NCBI GenBank assembly: GCA_949529985.1
Contig: CATIRS010000019.1
Span: 1 to 64,000, forward strand
DNA from: Owenweeksia sp. TMED14
Lineage (GTDB): Bacteria > Bacteroidota > Bacteroidia > Flavobacteriales > Schleiferiaceae
Direction: 5' to 3'
DNA length: 64,000 nt
Shown here: positions 44,184 to 52,115 of the stretch, one piece after another
Layout: each line of letters begins with the position of its first letter
Numbering within the stretch: the first letter of the stretch is position 1
Notes under the pieces: model-generated
What the model was told of the DNA's origin: nothing
What the model saw: only the letters and a program-made list of their open reading frames with translations
The model's database searches: none
Program-made: the position numbers and the translations under genes

Positions 44184-44744
44184 ATGGAAATAGGCGTTGA
44201 GCTAATTTCTGTAATTTTCAATGTCTTATACATAGTCGGAATAGCCCGTCAAAAAATATGGGCCTGGCCTTCAGGGTTTATTGGGTGTGCTCTTGCCGTG
44301 TGGATGTTTTATAGTGGAGGCCTTTATGCTGAGTCACTCTTAAATATTATTTATTCAGTTTTGGCTATCTATGGCTGGCGACAGTGGAGTCTTGTAGACG
44401 TTCCCAAATCGATCAGATTAGTCAAGAAACCAGAAGTCTATCTAATTATACTCATTGTGCTTATTTTAGGACTACTTGCCGGCTATGCAATGGCTGACTC
44501 TACAAAAAACCCCTTGCCTTACATAGATTGCATGATAGCGTCTGTATCGATACTAGCTACAATATGGCAAGCAAAAAGAGTTTTGGAGAACTGGTTACTT
44601 TGGATAATTCTCAATATTGCTACAATATTCATTTACTTAAACCGGGACTATGATATATATGCAATCTACTCTTTTTTTCTTGTCATCATGAGCTTTTGGG
44701 GGCTGAGAAAATGGAGACATATCTTGAGTCAACCGCATTCATGA
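44184..44744 (+). CDS. pnuC: Nicotinamide riboside/mononucleotide transporter PnuC
   Basis: Inner-membrane carrier for NAD precursors of about 186 residues with six or seven helices. Family marks are KIWAWPSGFIGCALAVWMFYSGGLYAESLLNIIYSVLAIYGWRQW and the C-terminal NRDYDIYAIYSFFLVIMSFWGLRKW. The WxxGxxGxxxW aromatic motif typical of the substrate site is recognisable. Likely co-transcribed with sucC. Its end overlaps the convergent esterase by six bases. Confidence 0.92.
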   Translation: MEIGVELISVIFNVLYIVGIARQKIWAWPSGFIGCALAVWMFYSGGLYAESLLNIIYSVLAIYGWRQWSLVDVPKSIRLVKKPEVYLIILIVLILGLLAGYAMADSTKNPLPYIDCMIASVSILATIWQAKRVLENWLLWIILNIATIFIYLNRDYDIYAIYSFFLVIMSFWGLRKWRHILSQPHS

Positions 44745-45389
44745 TTTAATTTCGTCTAAGAATTTTATGATGTCTGTAAAACACTCAGGGCTGATTGAAT
44801 GGGGCATTGTGTAAGTTTTAACTTCCACGTTCATTCCATACTTTTTTATGGCTTCATTATAAGTTGGTATTGACATTGACATTGGAACAACCGCATCTTC
44901 AGTTCCTACAGCGGCTAATTGTGGAACTTTTGTTTTTCCCTGTTTTAAAAAAGACCATTCAAGAGGAAAATAGCTTGCGATAGAAATAACACAAAATACT
45001 TTCTCGGGATAATTAAAGGCCAATGCATTCGCCAAAATTCCACCTTGCGAGAAACCTAAAATAATTGGACGTTTAGCTTTAGGGAAGTTGGACTGATGCC
45101 AGTCTAATGCTTTGGCAATAAAATGCATGGACTCCTCAGCTTGATGGACATCACTTCTCTTTACTCCGTTAATGTCAAAATCTAATCCATACCAAGCAAA
45201 ACCGCCACTAGAAAGGGGAAAGGTTGCACGAAGAGAACGGATCTTGTAGTTGTCTCCAAAATGAGGAGTTAAAGAATGCAAGTCAGCTTCATTACTTGCA
45301 TAGCCATGCAGAAGCCAAATCTCTTGTCTATTTTCTTCATTTCCTTCGGAAATTAATGAACTATGAAATGCTTTTGGTGGAGAATTCAT
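44739..45389 (-). CDS. Alpha/beta-hydrolase, carboxylesterase/phospholipase-like
   Basis: Esterase of the YpfH/LYPLA type with nucleophile elbow GFSQGG, acid in VGTEDAVVP and catalytic histidine in MPHSIS; the N-terminal oxyanion HGYASNEADL is visible. About 216 residues from the ATG at 45389, preferred because it overlaps the DUF2452 stop as ATGA; an ATG at 45404 is possible. Cytosolic. Substrate unknown. Last gene of the SRPBCC-DUF2452-esterase operon. Confidence 0.85.
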   Translation of the reverse strand: MNSPPKAFHSSLISEGNEENRQEIWLLHGYASNEADLHSLTPHFGDNYKIRSLRATFPLSSGGFAWYGLDFDINGVKRSDVHQAEESMHFIAKALDWHQSNFPKAKRPIILGFSQGGILANALAFNYPEKVFCVISIASYFPLEWSFLKQGKTKVPQLAAVGTEDAVVPMSMSIPTYNEAIKKYGMNVEVKTYTMPHSISPECFTDIIKFLDEIKS

Positions 45390-45829
45390 TTCACTATGTG
45401 CCAAGTGTGATCTCCTAATAGTCTAACTGTATTAACAAAATCTCCTAAATTTCGCTGAGAATGCATAAATTCTTCAGGACTAATAAGCGATAAGATATAC
45501 TCATTCATTGAGTTTCTATAAAGATGGTAGACATGATTAATTTCTGGCTTAAATCTAATTTTAGCATTGTAAATCCATTCTGAAACGCGTTTTCTATCTT
45601 GTATTTCTTTCACTTGCGAGGCGAGCAATTCCATTTGTGACTTAATCTGTAGCAGCTGCTGGTCAGTCTGAAAATCCATTGCATTTAAAGCAACACTACG
45701 TTGTACAGCTTCATCATTTATTTTTATCGGAACACCACCTACGTGGTGAGGATATTTTAATAGGCCAGGGGCTTCAGCTATCTTATCTGAATCAATTGGG
45801 TTTTTCGTTGGTATAGTTTTCTCTTTCAT
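45386..45829 (-). CDS. DUF2452 family protein
   Basis: 147 residues with the family start NPIDSDKIAEAPGLLKYPHHVGGVPIK, a coiled helix LLQIKSQMELLASQVKEIQDRKR, and the C-terminal KPEINHVYHLYRNSMNEYILSLISPEEF. No catalytic motif or signal peptide. Members are widespread in Bacteroidota with no known function. It overlaps both neighbours by four bases (ATGA on each side), so all three proteins are probably made in step. Confidence 0.85.
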   Translation of the reverse strand: MKEKTIPTKNPIDSDKIAEAPGLLKYPHHVGGVPIKINDEAVQRSVALNAMDFQTDQQLLQIKSQMELLASQVKEIQDRKRVSEWIYNAKIRFKPEINHVYHLYRNSMNEYILSLISPEEFMHSQRNLGDFVNTVRLLGDHTWHIVK

Positions 45830-46287
45830 TTTAAATTATTTGAGAATAACTTTTCAGCAATATCAAATCTATAATTAAAAATCTCATTTAGTTTAGGCTT
45901 TACTATAAGGGGATGAACAATACGTCCAAGAAAACCGAAAGGAAGTTTATAATGAATATGGTCTTTCATTAAAACACCATTTTCTATTTCCTCAAAAAAA
46001 TGCTCATGATGCCATATGGCATAGGGACCTACACGTTGTTCGTCAACAAAGTATTTTTCATGTTCTACTTGTGTTATTTCCGTTGTCCAACTCATTGGAA
46101 TTCCCAGTATGGGAGACACACGATAATGTATAAACAATCCCGGATACATTTGTTGAGGAGTGTCACCAGTTACCTCAAAACCCAAGCTGTCAGGTGTGAT
46201 TTTAGATAGATTTGATGGAGAAGAGAAAAATTCCCACGCTTCCTTCAGTGATATTGGCAGAGTTTGCTCTCGATATATTGAATACAT
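45826..46287 (-). CDS. SRPBCC (START-like) ligand-binding protein
   Basis: 153 residues with a helix-grip fold: YREQTLPISLKEAWEFFSSPSNLSKITPDSLGFEVTGD, YRVSPILGIPMSWTTEITQVEHEKYFVDEQRVGPYAIWHHEHFFEE, and the closing amphipathic helix. Such proteins bind hydrophobic ligands or cofactors, and some lie beside cell-division or photolyase genes. No ligand can be inferred. It heads a three-gene operon. An exact TAnnTTTG box ends one base before its ATG. Confidence 0.85.
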   Translation of the reverse strand: MYSIYREQTLPISLKEAWEFFSSPSNLSKITPDSLGFEVTGDTPQQMYPGLFIHYRVSPILGIPMSWTTEITQVEHEKYFVDEQRVGPYAIWHHEHFFEEIENGVLMKDHIHYKLPFGFLGRIVHPLIVKPKLNEIFNYRFDIAEKLFSNNLK

Positions 46288-46288
46288 A

Positions 46289-46296
46289 CAAATTTA
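46289..46296 (-). promoter_or_regulatory. -7 promoter box abutting the SRPBCC start codon
   Basis: CAAATTTA reads TAAATTTG on the minus strand, an exact TAnnTTTG match, with one base before the ATG at 46287. If used, transcription would begin within the first codons, so either the real start lies further in or the match is accidental. Confidence 0.35.
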
Positions 46297-46340
46297 AACA
46301 ATAAATTAAAGAACTAGTTTAACAGAAAATTAAAATCATC

Positions 46341-47306
46341 TTAGAAGTTTGTTTGAATAGTCCATTCTTTGCTTAAAAGAACCTTTCCAGTAGAACTCAA
46401 AAAATCAGTGGAGAGAGTTGAATCGCCATCCCAATTGATGCGGTTAAAATGATTAAGATCGATAACTGACCCCCTTACCAAGCTATGATTGTTTTTTAGT
46501 TCATCCTTGCTCGGGCTATGTGTTGATGAGGTTAAAGGGGAGCTAGTTATCTCAATTATACGTTTGCCGTTTACCTTTTTAACATTAAGCTCACCATGGT
46601 GCCTGTCTCCAGATAAGAGAACTATCTGAGAATTTGAATTAGAACATATTTCAAGAAACCTTGACCTTTCCTGAGGGAATCTTGAGTAGTTCTCATAAAC
46701 TTTAGCTTCGTTAAGTATTTGAGAACCTAGGGCAATGAAGATGATTTTTGCTTCATTATATCGGTTAATTGTTTTCTCAAGCCATTTTAATTGATTATTC
46801 CCAAGCACTTGACTTCCAGTCTGGCCACGATGACTCCTGTCGTCAAGGCCGATTATACCAATATCACCTCTAAGGAGACTCCATCGTGTATCTCCATATT
46901 TAGAAACTTCAGTTGGAGTGTCAGTCCAAACTGATTCAAATACTCTAGCGCTAATTTTTTTGCCAAAAAATGACGAATCCGCATCATTTGGTCCATAGTC
47001 ATGATCATCCCATATTGCATACTGAGGCTTAACAGAATTAAACATTTTTGCTATTTCCTCTGTCGAATGTCGATCTTGATAGGCTTTTTTCATAGATTTA
47101 AAGGAGCCCCAGTGCTCTTCAGTAGAATAAATGTTATCGCCCAACCACAAAAAGAATTCTGGCTCTTGATTGGCTATTATTGTGAATATTTTTTCGTTTT
47201 TACCATTGTTCAAGTCGGCGCAACTACCAACACAAAAGCTTACAGGCTGGGAGAGTAAAATTGTAGGAACAAAAAACAATAGAGATGATATCTTTTTTCT
47301 TTTCAT
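46341..47306 (-). CDS. PhoD-like metallophosphoesterase (alkaline phosphatase D family)
   Basis: Exported phosphoesterase with signal MKRKKISSLLFFVPTILLSQ. Metal-binding motifs in order: VGSCADL (the PhoD cysteine site), FLWLGDNIYS, AIWDDHDYGPNDA, GLDDRSHRG, and LLSGDRHHGEL. Such enzymes release phosphate from diesters and monoesters in the periplasm. The ATG at 47306 is taken in place of a GTG at 47309. 321 residues; the N-terminal fibronectin-like domain of larger PhoD enzymes is absent. Confidence 0.87.
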   Translation of the reverse strand: MKRKKISSLLFFVPTILLSQPVSFCVGSCADLNNGKNEKIFTIIANQEPEFFLWLGDNIYSTEEHWGSFKSMKKAYQDRHSTEEIAKMFNSVKPQYAIWDDHDYGPNDADSSFFGKKISARVFESVWTDTPTEVSKYGDTRWSLLRGDIGIIGLDDRSHRGQTGSQVLGNNQLKWLEKTINRYNEAKIIFIALGSQILNEAKVYENYSRFPQERSRFLEICSNSNSQIVLLSGDRHHGELNVKKVNGKRIIEITSSPLTSSTHSPSKDELKNNHSLVRGSVIDLNHFNRINWDGDSTLSTDFLSSTGKVLLSKEWTIQTNF

Positions 47307-47427
47307 CACACAAACATCGACTAATTTGATTCAAATATGTAAAATTAATTCTCTTTTTGGTTTGACTAAATTGAAGTGGATGAATTTTATTCTGAATTGA
47401 TAGTTATAGCTTAATATTATTAACTGA

Positions 47428-48486
47428 ATGGTACATTTACATATGAGGTATCAGACGACTTCTAAACGTGTGCAACTACTCAAGCGGGCAGCGAAAGAGT
47501 ATAGCTGGTCTACTGAGGTTATTGGTAAAAGCTCTAATGGGGTAGATATTTTTGTCTTCAGGAATAAGCCAAATAAATCAGTAGATATCTGCGCATGGTC
47601 GTTAATGCATGGAAATGAACCTACAGGTTTTGATGCTTTGCTTTATTTAATGCAAAGCATCACGCACCAATCTTGGGCGATTTGTCCAATTATAAATCCA
47701 GATGGAGCTGATTTGTTTCAGCGATTTAATTCAAATGGAGTTGACATTAATCGTGATGCTCGTGAGCTGAATACTTTAGAGGGTTTATCTCTTTCTAATT
47801 GGGTAATTAGTGAAGTGCCTAAACTTGCCCTCAACCTTCATGATCAAAGAACGTGTTTTTATCCAAAAACAGGACATACACCTGCATCTTTCTCCTTGTT
47901 GGCGCCGAAAGGGTCTCGCCAACATAAAACAAAATCTCAATTAACAGCAATGATCTATTGTAGCTGGATGGTAGATAAACTTAAAAAAGATTACGTAAAT
48001 AGTTTAGCCAAATTTGATGATAGTTTTTATCCATCTGCATTTGGCGAGTATTTTCAAGAGTCTAATATTCCAACTATAACGCTTGAGACTGGAATCTCCT
48101 TGGATGATTGGAGTAGGAAAAGAGTGCATCTATCATTAGGTAAATTACTTTCAACGTTAGATAGTGAATTTGAATCATCGTTATCTTCATTGAGTTTTAG
48201 CTCGTATGAAAACCTTCCTAAAAATGCAAATGATGCTCAAGACTGGATTTGTATTACGCTTAAAGGCCCTGTTGAAATCAGATTAACCGAGACAGTTAAA
48301 GACGGTCAGTATTCTTGCTACTGGAGAGTCGTTGGGCCTGGCGATTTGAATAGAAAGTATTGGTTAATTAGTGAGGCTAATCCAGGATTATTAGAGCTAG
48401 TACCTAATCAAATTATAAGTAATCAACTTGCTTTAGCGCTAGGAGGAGAGCCTGTTTCTAATCTTGGCCTCTTTGATACACGTTAG
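47428..48486 (+). CDS. M14 family zinc carboxypeptidase
   Basis: Zinc ligands are in LMHGNEPTG (HxxE) and LALNLHDQ (His). The substrate-binding NPDGADLFQRFNSNGVDINRDAREL is typical, and the general-base glutamate is in ITLETG. No signal peptide, so it is probably cytoplasmic, which is unusual for the family. A C-terminal 100 residues form a beta-rich extra domain. An ATG at 47443 is an alternative start. Substrate unknown. Confidence 0.86.
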   Translation: MVHLHMRYQTTSKRVQLLKRAAKEYSWSTEVIGKSSNGVDIFVFRNKPNKSVDICAWSLMHGNEPTGFDALLYLMQSITHQSWAICPIINPDGADLFQRFNSNGVDINRDARELNTLEGLSLSNWVISEVPKLALNLHDQRTCFYPKTGHTPASFSLLAPKGSRQHKTKSQLTAMIYCSWMVDKLKKDYVNSLAKFDDSFYPSAFGEYFQESNIPTITLETGISLDDWSRKRVHLSLGKLLSTLDSEFESSLSSLSFSSYENLPKNANDAQDWICITLKGPVEIRLTETVKDGQYSCYWRVVGPGDLNRKYWLISEANPGLLELVPNQIISNQLALALGGEPVSNLGLFDTR

Positions 48487-48523
48487 CTATAATAATAAGA
48501 TTTTAAAGGTGTAAATTAGTATA

Positions 48524-49771
48524 GTGACAACGTCTAAAAAAATTGCTATAATTGGAGGTGGTGCTGCCGGTGTGTTCTCAGCTATCGCAGCAGCAGAAGC
48601 ATCTCCAAGCTCTAAAATTCATGTGTTTGAGAAATCCCCCAACCTATTAGGGAAGGTCTTAATATCCGGTGGCGGGAGATGTAATGTCACACATGCATGC
48701 TTCGACCCTAAGGAATTAATTGATTATTACCCAAGGGGAGCTCGCGAGCTGCTAGGACCTTTTCATAAATTTTCTTGTGGGGATACTATGGAGTGGTTTA
48801 CCGATAGAGGAGTAGAATTAAAAATAGAGAATGATAATCGTGTTTTTCCTGTTTCAAATCAATCTTCTACAATTGCTGATTGTTTGCTTGATTTTGCAAA
48901 TAGGGCAGGGGTTGAGTTCCATTTGAGACAAGGGTTAAAATCTATAGTTAAAGAAAAAAATGGATTTTCTCTTTATTTTGACTCTGGAGCTATTTCATCC
49001 TTTGATCGAGTACTTGTCGCTAGTGGTGGGTCTAAGAGAATTTGGTCTGATTTGGAAAAATTAGGTCACAAAATCGTATCTCCTGTTCCGTCATTATTCA
49101 CCTTCAATGTCAAGGATTCGAGATTAAAAGATATGGCAGGTGTCTCCATGCCGCAAGTAAGAGCAACAATACCTATAGGCGGATTTGAAGCTGAGGGTCC
49201 GCTACTTGTAACTCACTGGGGCTTAAGTGGTCCTAGTATTCTAAAACTATCTTCTTTTGGAGCTAGGTGGATGAATCAGGTTGATCATTGTTTTTCTGTT
49301 TTTATTGATTGGGTTCCAGGTGAAAGTTCTGAGGATTTATTTGAAACTCTTAATGGGTTTAGAAAAGACTTTGATTTTCAACGTAAGCGGGTGACTTCTA
49401 ATTCCATGTTTGGAATTCCTTTGCGGTTATGGAAGGCCCTTTGCTTATTTTCTAAAATCCCAGAGTCTGCAAATTGGTCTGACCTCAGCAAGCCTGTTGT
49501 TCGACGTTTTTCAGGTGCGCTATCAGAATCTATTTTTCAAGTAGCGGGTAAAAGCACTTTCAAGGAGGAGTTTGTTACTTCCGGTGGTGTTGCTCTAGAG
49601 GAAGTTAATTTTAAAACATTTGAGAGCCGTGTTGTTTCTGATTTATATTTTGCTGGTGAAGTTCTTGATATTGATGCATTGACGGGTGGCTTTAATTTTC
49701 AAGCAGCCTGGACTAGTGCTTGGCTTGCTGGTCATGCGATAGTTAATGATCCTCTCCACGTAGCTAAATAA
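48524..49771 (+). CDS. HI0933/BaiN-type NAD(P)/FAD-dependent oxidoreductase
   Basis: Flavoprotein of 415 residues: FAD loop IAIIGGGAAGVFSAIAAAE, family motif LISGGGRCNVTHA, TDRGVELKIENDNRVFPVSNQS, VASGGSKRIW, THWGLSGPSILKLS, and C-terminal GGFNFQAAWTSAWLAG. The family includes enzymes that reduce dienes of steroids, but most members have no known substrate. The start is GTG at 48524: no ATG lies between the preceding in-frame stop at 48512 and the FAD motif. It directly precedes the repressor-polymerase cassette by 74 bases but need not belong to it. Confidence 0.88.
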   Translation: MTTSKKIAIIGGGAAGVFSAIAAAEASPSSKIHVFEKSPNLLGKVLISGGGRCNVTHACFDPKELIDYYPRGARELLGPFHKFSCGDTMEWFTDRGVELKIENDNRVFPVSNQSSTIADCLLDFANRAGVEFHLRQGLKSIVKEKNGFSLYFDSGAISSFDRVLVASGGSKRIWSDLEKLGHKIVSPVPSLFTFNVKDSRLKDMAGVSMPQVRATIPIGGFEAEGPLLVTHWGLSGPSILKLSSFGARWMNQVDHCFSVFIDWVPGESSEDLFETLNGFRKDFDFQRKRVTSNSMFGIPLRLWKALCLFSKIPESANWSDLSKPVVRRFSGALSESIFQVAGKSTFKEEFVTSGGVALEEVNFKTFESRVVSDLYFAGEVLDIDALTGGFNFQAAWTSAWLAGHAIVNDPLHVAK

Positions 49772-49845
49772 GTATTTTTTCAATTTCTGTTTGCTTATTT
49801 CATAATTACTAATTATTTTAGCAATCTAATATAAATAGTAATATT

Positions 49846-50643
49846 ATGAAGTTAGACATGACACTTAAATCAATTCGAAAGTTAAATAGCTGGACACAAG
49901 AGCAATTAGCTGATCGTGTTGGATTAAAACGATCTCTTATTGGAGCTTATGAAGAGGGGCGCGCCGAACCCAAAATAGAGACACTATTGGCTTTTTCTAG
50001 ATTATTTAATATGAGCGTTGATGACCTACTTGCTGGTCAAATGAAAGGGATTAAATCTTCTAATGTCGAGACTGAGCGCCTCGCGGGGAAAAAGTTGCGA
50101 ATTCTTGTCGTTCCAGTTGATCCGAAAACCAATAAAGAGAGCGTATCTCTCGTACCTATAAAAGCTGCAGCGGGCTATCTAGGGGGGTACGGAGATATGG
50201 ATTTCATTGAAGCTCTTCCTCAATTCTCACTACCCATACCTGAAATATCATCCGAAGAGACTCGACGTGTTTTTCAAATAGAAGGAGACAGTATGCTTCC
50301 TTTTCTACCAGGATCATACTTAATATCTAGCTATATACAAGATTGGAATTATATTAAAACAGGAGAGCTTTATGTTTTTCTAACCCAGGATCGTGGAGTT
50401 GTTTTTAAGCGAGCTAAGAACTGTATAGTGGAGACTGGAGAAGTTGAGCTAATATCTGATAATCTTGCCTATGAGCCTTATAAAATACACATAGAGGACC
50501 TTCTTGAGGTGTGGAAAGTGGAAGGCAATATTCAGTTTGACCTTTCTCAAAAAGGTGTTAGTGATAGTGTTGTAAGTAGATTAGATGTTCTACAACGGGA
50601 AGTTAGAGCTCTTCGTTCAGTATTAGAAAAAAATGTAGCTTAA
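49846..50643 (+). CDS. LexA/CI-like self-cleaving repressor (XRE plus S24 peptidase domains)
   Basis: Residues 5-63 form an XRE helix-turn-helix (LNSWTQEQLADRVGLKRSLIGAYEEGRAEPKI). A 45-residue linker leads to the S24 domain. The cleavage bond is the Ala109-Gly110 of AAAGY, the nucleophile is Ser149 in GDSMLP, and the general base is Lys188 in VVFKRA. All three elements of RecA-stimulated self-cleavage are therefore kept, as in LexA, UmuD and lambda CI. I infer that it represses the two polymerase genes behind it and is destroyed after DNA damage. The last 30 residues form a short coiled helix (VSRLDVLQREVRALRSVLEK) that may help dimerise. 15 bases separate it from dinB. Confidence 0.88.
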   Translation: MKLDMTLKSIRKLNSWTQEQLADRVGLKRSLIGAYEEGRAEPKIETLLAFSRLFNMSVDDLLAGQMKGIKSSNVETERLAGKKLRILVVPVDPKTNKESVSLVPIKAAAGYLGGYGDMDFIEALPQFSLPIPEISSEETRRVFQIEGDSMLPFLPGSYLISSYIQDWNYIKTGELYVFLTQDRGVVFKRAKNCIVETGEVELISDNLAYEPYKIHIEDLLEVWKVEGNIQFDLSQKGVSDSVVSRLDVLQREVRALRSVLEKNVA

Positions 50644-50658
50644 ACATAAAGGGTTGTA

Positions 50659-51870
50659 ATGTATAGATCTATACTCCATATGGACCTTGATAGCTTCTTT
50701 GTATCGGTAGAGAGATTACATGATAGCCGACTCAATGGAGTCCCTGTTGTCATTGGTGGAACTTCGGATAGAGGGGTTGTCGCTGCATGTAGTTATGAAG
50801 CTAGAAAACATGGAGTTAGCTCAGCTATGCCGATGCGAATGGCTAAACAGCTCTGTCCTGAAGCAGTTATTATTCGTGGAAATTCTGCAGCATATTCTGA
50901 TCAATCTAAAATTGTTACTCAAATTGCTCAAGAAGCGCTTCCTGTTTTAGAAAAGACTTCAATTGATGAATTTTACGCTGACTTAACAGGAATGGATCAG
51001 TTTTTTGGATCACTTAAAGTTGCTACCGAATTACGTCAGCGAATAATGAGAGAGTCAGGGCTGCCAATATCATTTGGCTTGTCTTCGAATAAAACGATTT
51101 CTAAAGTAGCTACAGGAGAAGCCAAGCCAAATAATCAAAAACACATAGAGCATGGAGCCGAGCGAAGCTTCCTGTCCCCTTTGTCCGTTAGAAAAATCCC
51201 TATGGTAGGAGTAAAGACTTATCAAACACTTCGAAGTTTAGGTATTCAAACAATTGGCACACTTCAAGAAATGCCCATAGATATGCTCTACAGTGTCTTT
51301 GGTAAGCAAGGGGGGGTCATCTGGAAAAAAGCTCAAGGACTTGATGAAACACCTGTTGTTGCTACTCGCGAGCGAAAGTCTATATCTACAGAGCGAACAT
51401 TCGATAAAGACATCTTAGATATAGATAAATTAAAAAGTGTCCTAATGGCTATGGTTGAAAATCTAGCCTTCCAGCTAAGAAGAGCACAAAAACTTACAAG
51501 TTGTATTCGTATTAAAATTCGATACGCAGACTTTCAAACGAACAGTAAACAGATAAGTATCCCATACACTTCTTCTGACGCTACTCTAATGGCAAGGGGG
51601 CGAGAGCTTTTTGATCGCCTTTTTGATCGTCGAGTCAGGGTTCGTCTAATTGGGGTCAATCTAAGTGATTTAGTCGGAGGAGGGGAACAGTATCACTTAT
51701 TTGAAACTTGCGATAGAAACGATCGTCTTTATGCGGCGATGGATCAAATACGAAATATTTATGGAGATAAAGCGGTGCTTAGGGCATATGGTCTTGGGGC
51801 TCAAACAGTAGGTCGCGAAAACCCATTTAATGGAGAGCTTTCACCTTTGCTCGCTAATCGAAAGCTATAA
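50659..51870 (+). CDS. dinB: DNA polymerase IV (DinB, Y-family)
   Basis: Translesion polymerase of 403 residues with intact catalytic acids: Asp9 in HMDLDSFFVSVE, Asp103 and Glu104 in SIDEF. VVIGGTSDRGVVAACSYEARKHGVSSAMP, YSDQSKIV and SFGLSSNKTISKVAT are typical; a little-finger domain begins near residue 240 (SISTERTFDKD). A clamp-binding motif QYHLF is at residues 344-348. Unlike ImuB, the catalytic residues are all there. It is co-transcribed with the repressor and followed, after 245 bases, by dnaE2-like. Most like DinB; UmuC is less likely because no UmuD is separate. Confidence 0.92.
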   Translation: MYRSILHMDLDSFFVSVERLHDSRLNGVPVVIGGTSDRGVVAACSYEARKHGVSSAMPMRMAKQLCPEAVIIRGNSAAYSDQSKIVTQIAQEALPVLEKTSIDEFYADLTGMDQFFGSLKVATELRQRIMRESGLPISFGLSSNKTISKVATGEAKPNNQKHIEHGAERSFLSPLSVRKIPMVGVKTYQTLRSLGIQTIGTLQEMPIDMLYSVFGKQGGVIWKKAQGLDETPVVATRERKSISTERTFDKDILDIDKLKSVLMAMVENLAFQLRRAQKLTSCIRIKIRYADFQTNSKQISIPYTSSDATLMARGRELFDRLFDRRVRVRLIGVNLSDLVGGGEQYHLFETCDRNDRLYAAMDQIRNIYGDKAVLRAYGLGAQTVGRENPFNGELSPLLANRKL

Positions 51871-52048
51871 TGTTTTAATATCCTAAATACACGATATAGT
51901 ATTTCCCTATTGCCTTATTTAAGTTTATAATAATCAGTATTTTAAGTTAGTTATATTAAATAAAAAGACTAATTAATTAATCATCTTCTCATGTCTTAAT
52001 TATATGAATAAAGACAGTTAAAAAAACTATTTAATGGTCTCGTACGTA

Positions 52049-52073
52049 CCCATTTTTTATAAAAAACATAGGG
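52049..52073. repeat. AT-rich palindrome upstream of dnaE2-like gene
   Basis: TTTTTTATAAAAAA at 52053-52066 is a perfect 14-bp palindrome flanked by CCCA and CATAGGG, 42 bases before the start codon. The 245-base gap (51871-52115) also contains an octamer ACTAATTA at 51968-51975 that recurs at 49808-49815 before the repressor gene. It could be an operator or a transcript-end signal. No TAnnTTTG box is seen in the gap. Confidence 0.4.
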
Positions 52074-52115
52074 ATCGTAAAGCGGAAAAAATATCTCAAA
52101 AAAATATCATAAACT

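Noticed and set aside
49766-49800. Terminator after the HI0933-type gene
   Set aside because: The 7-bp arms AAATAAG/CTTATTT have a 21-base loop and overlap the stop codon.
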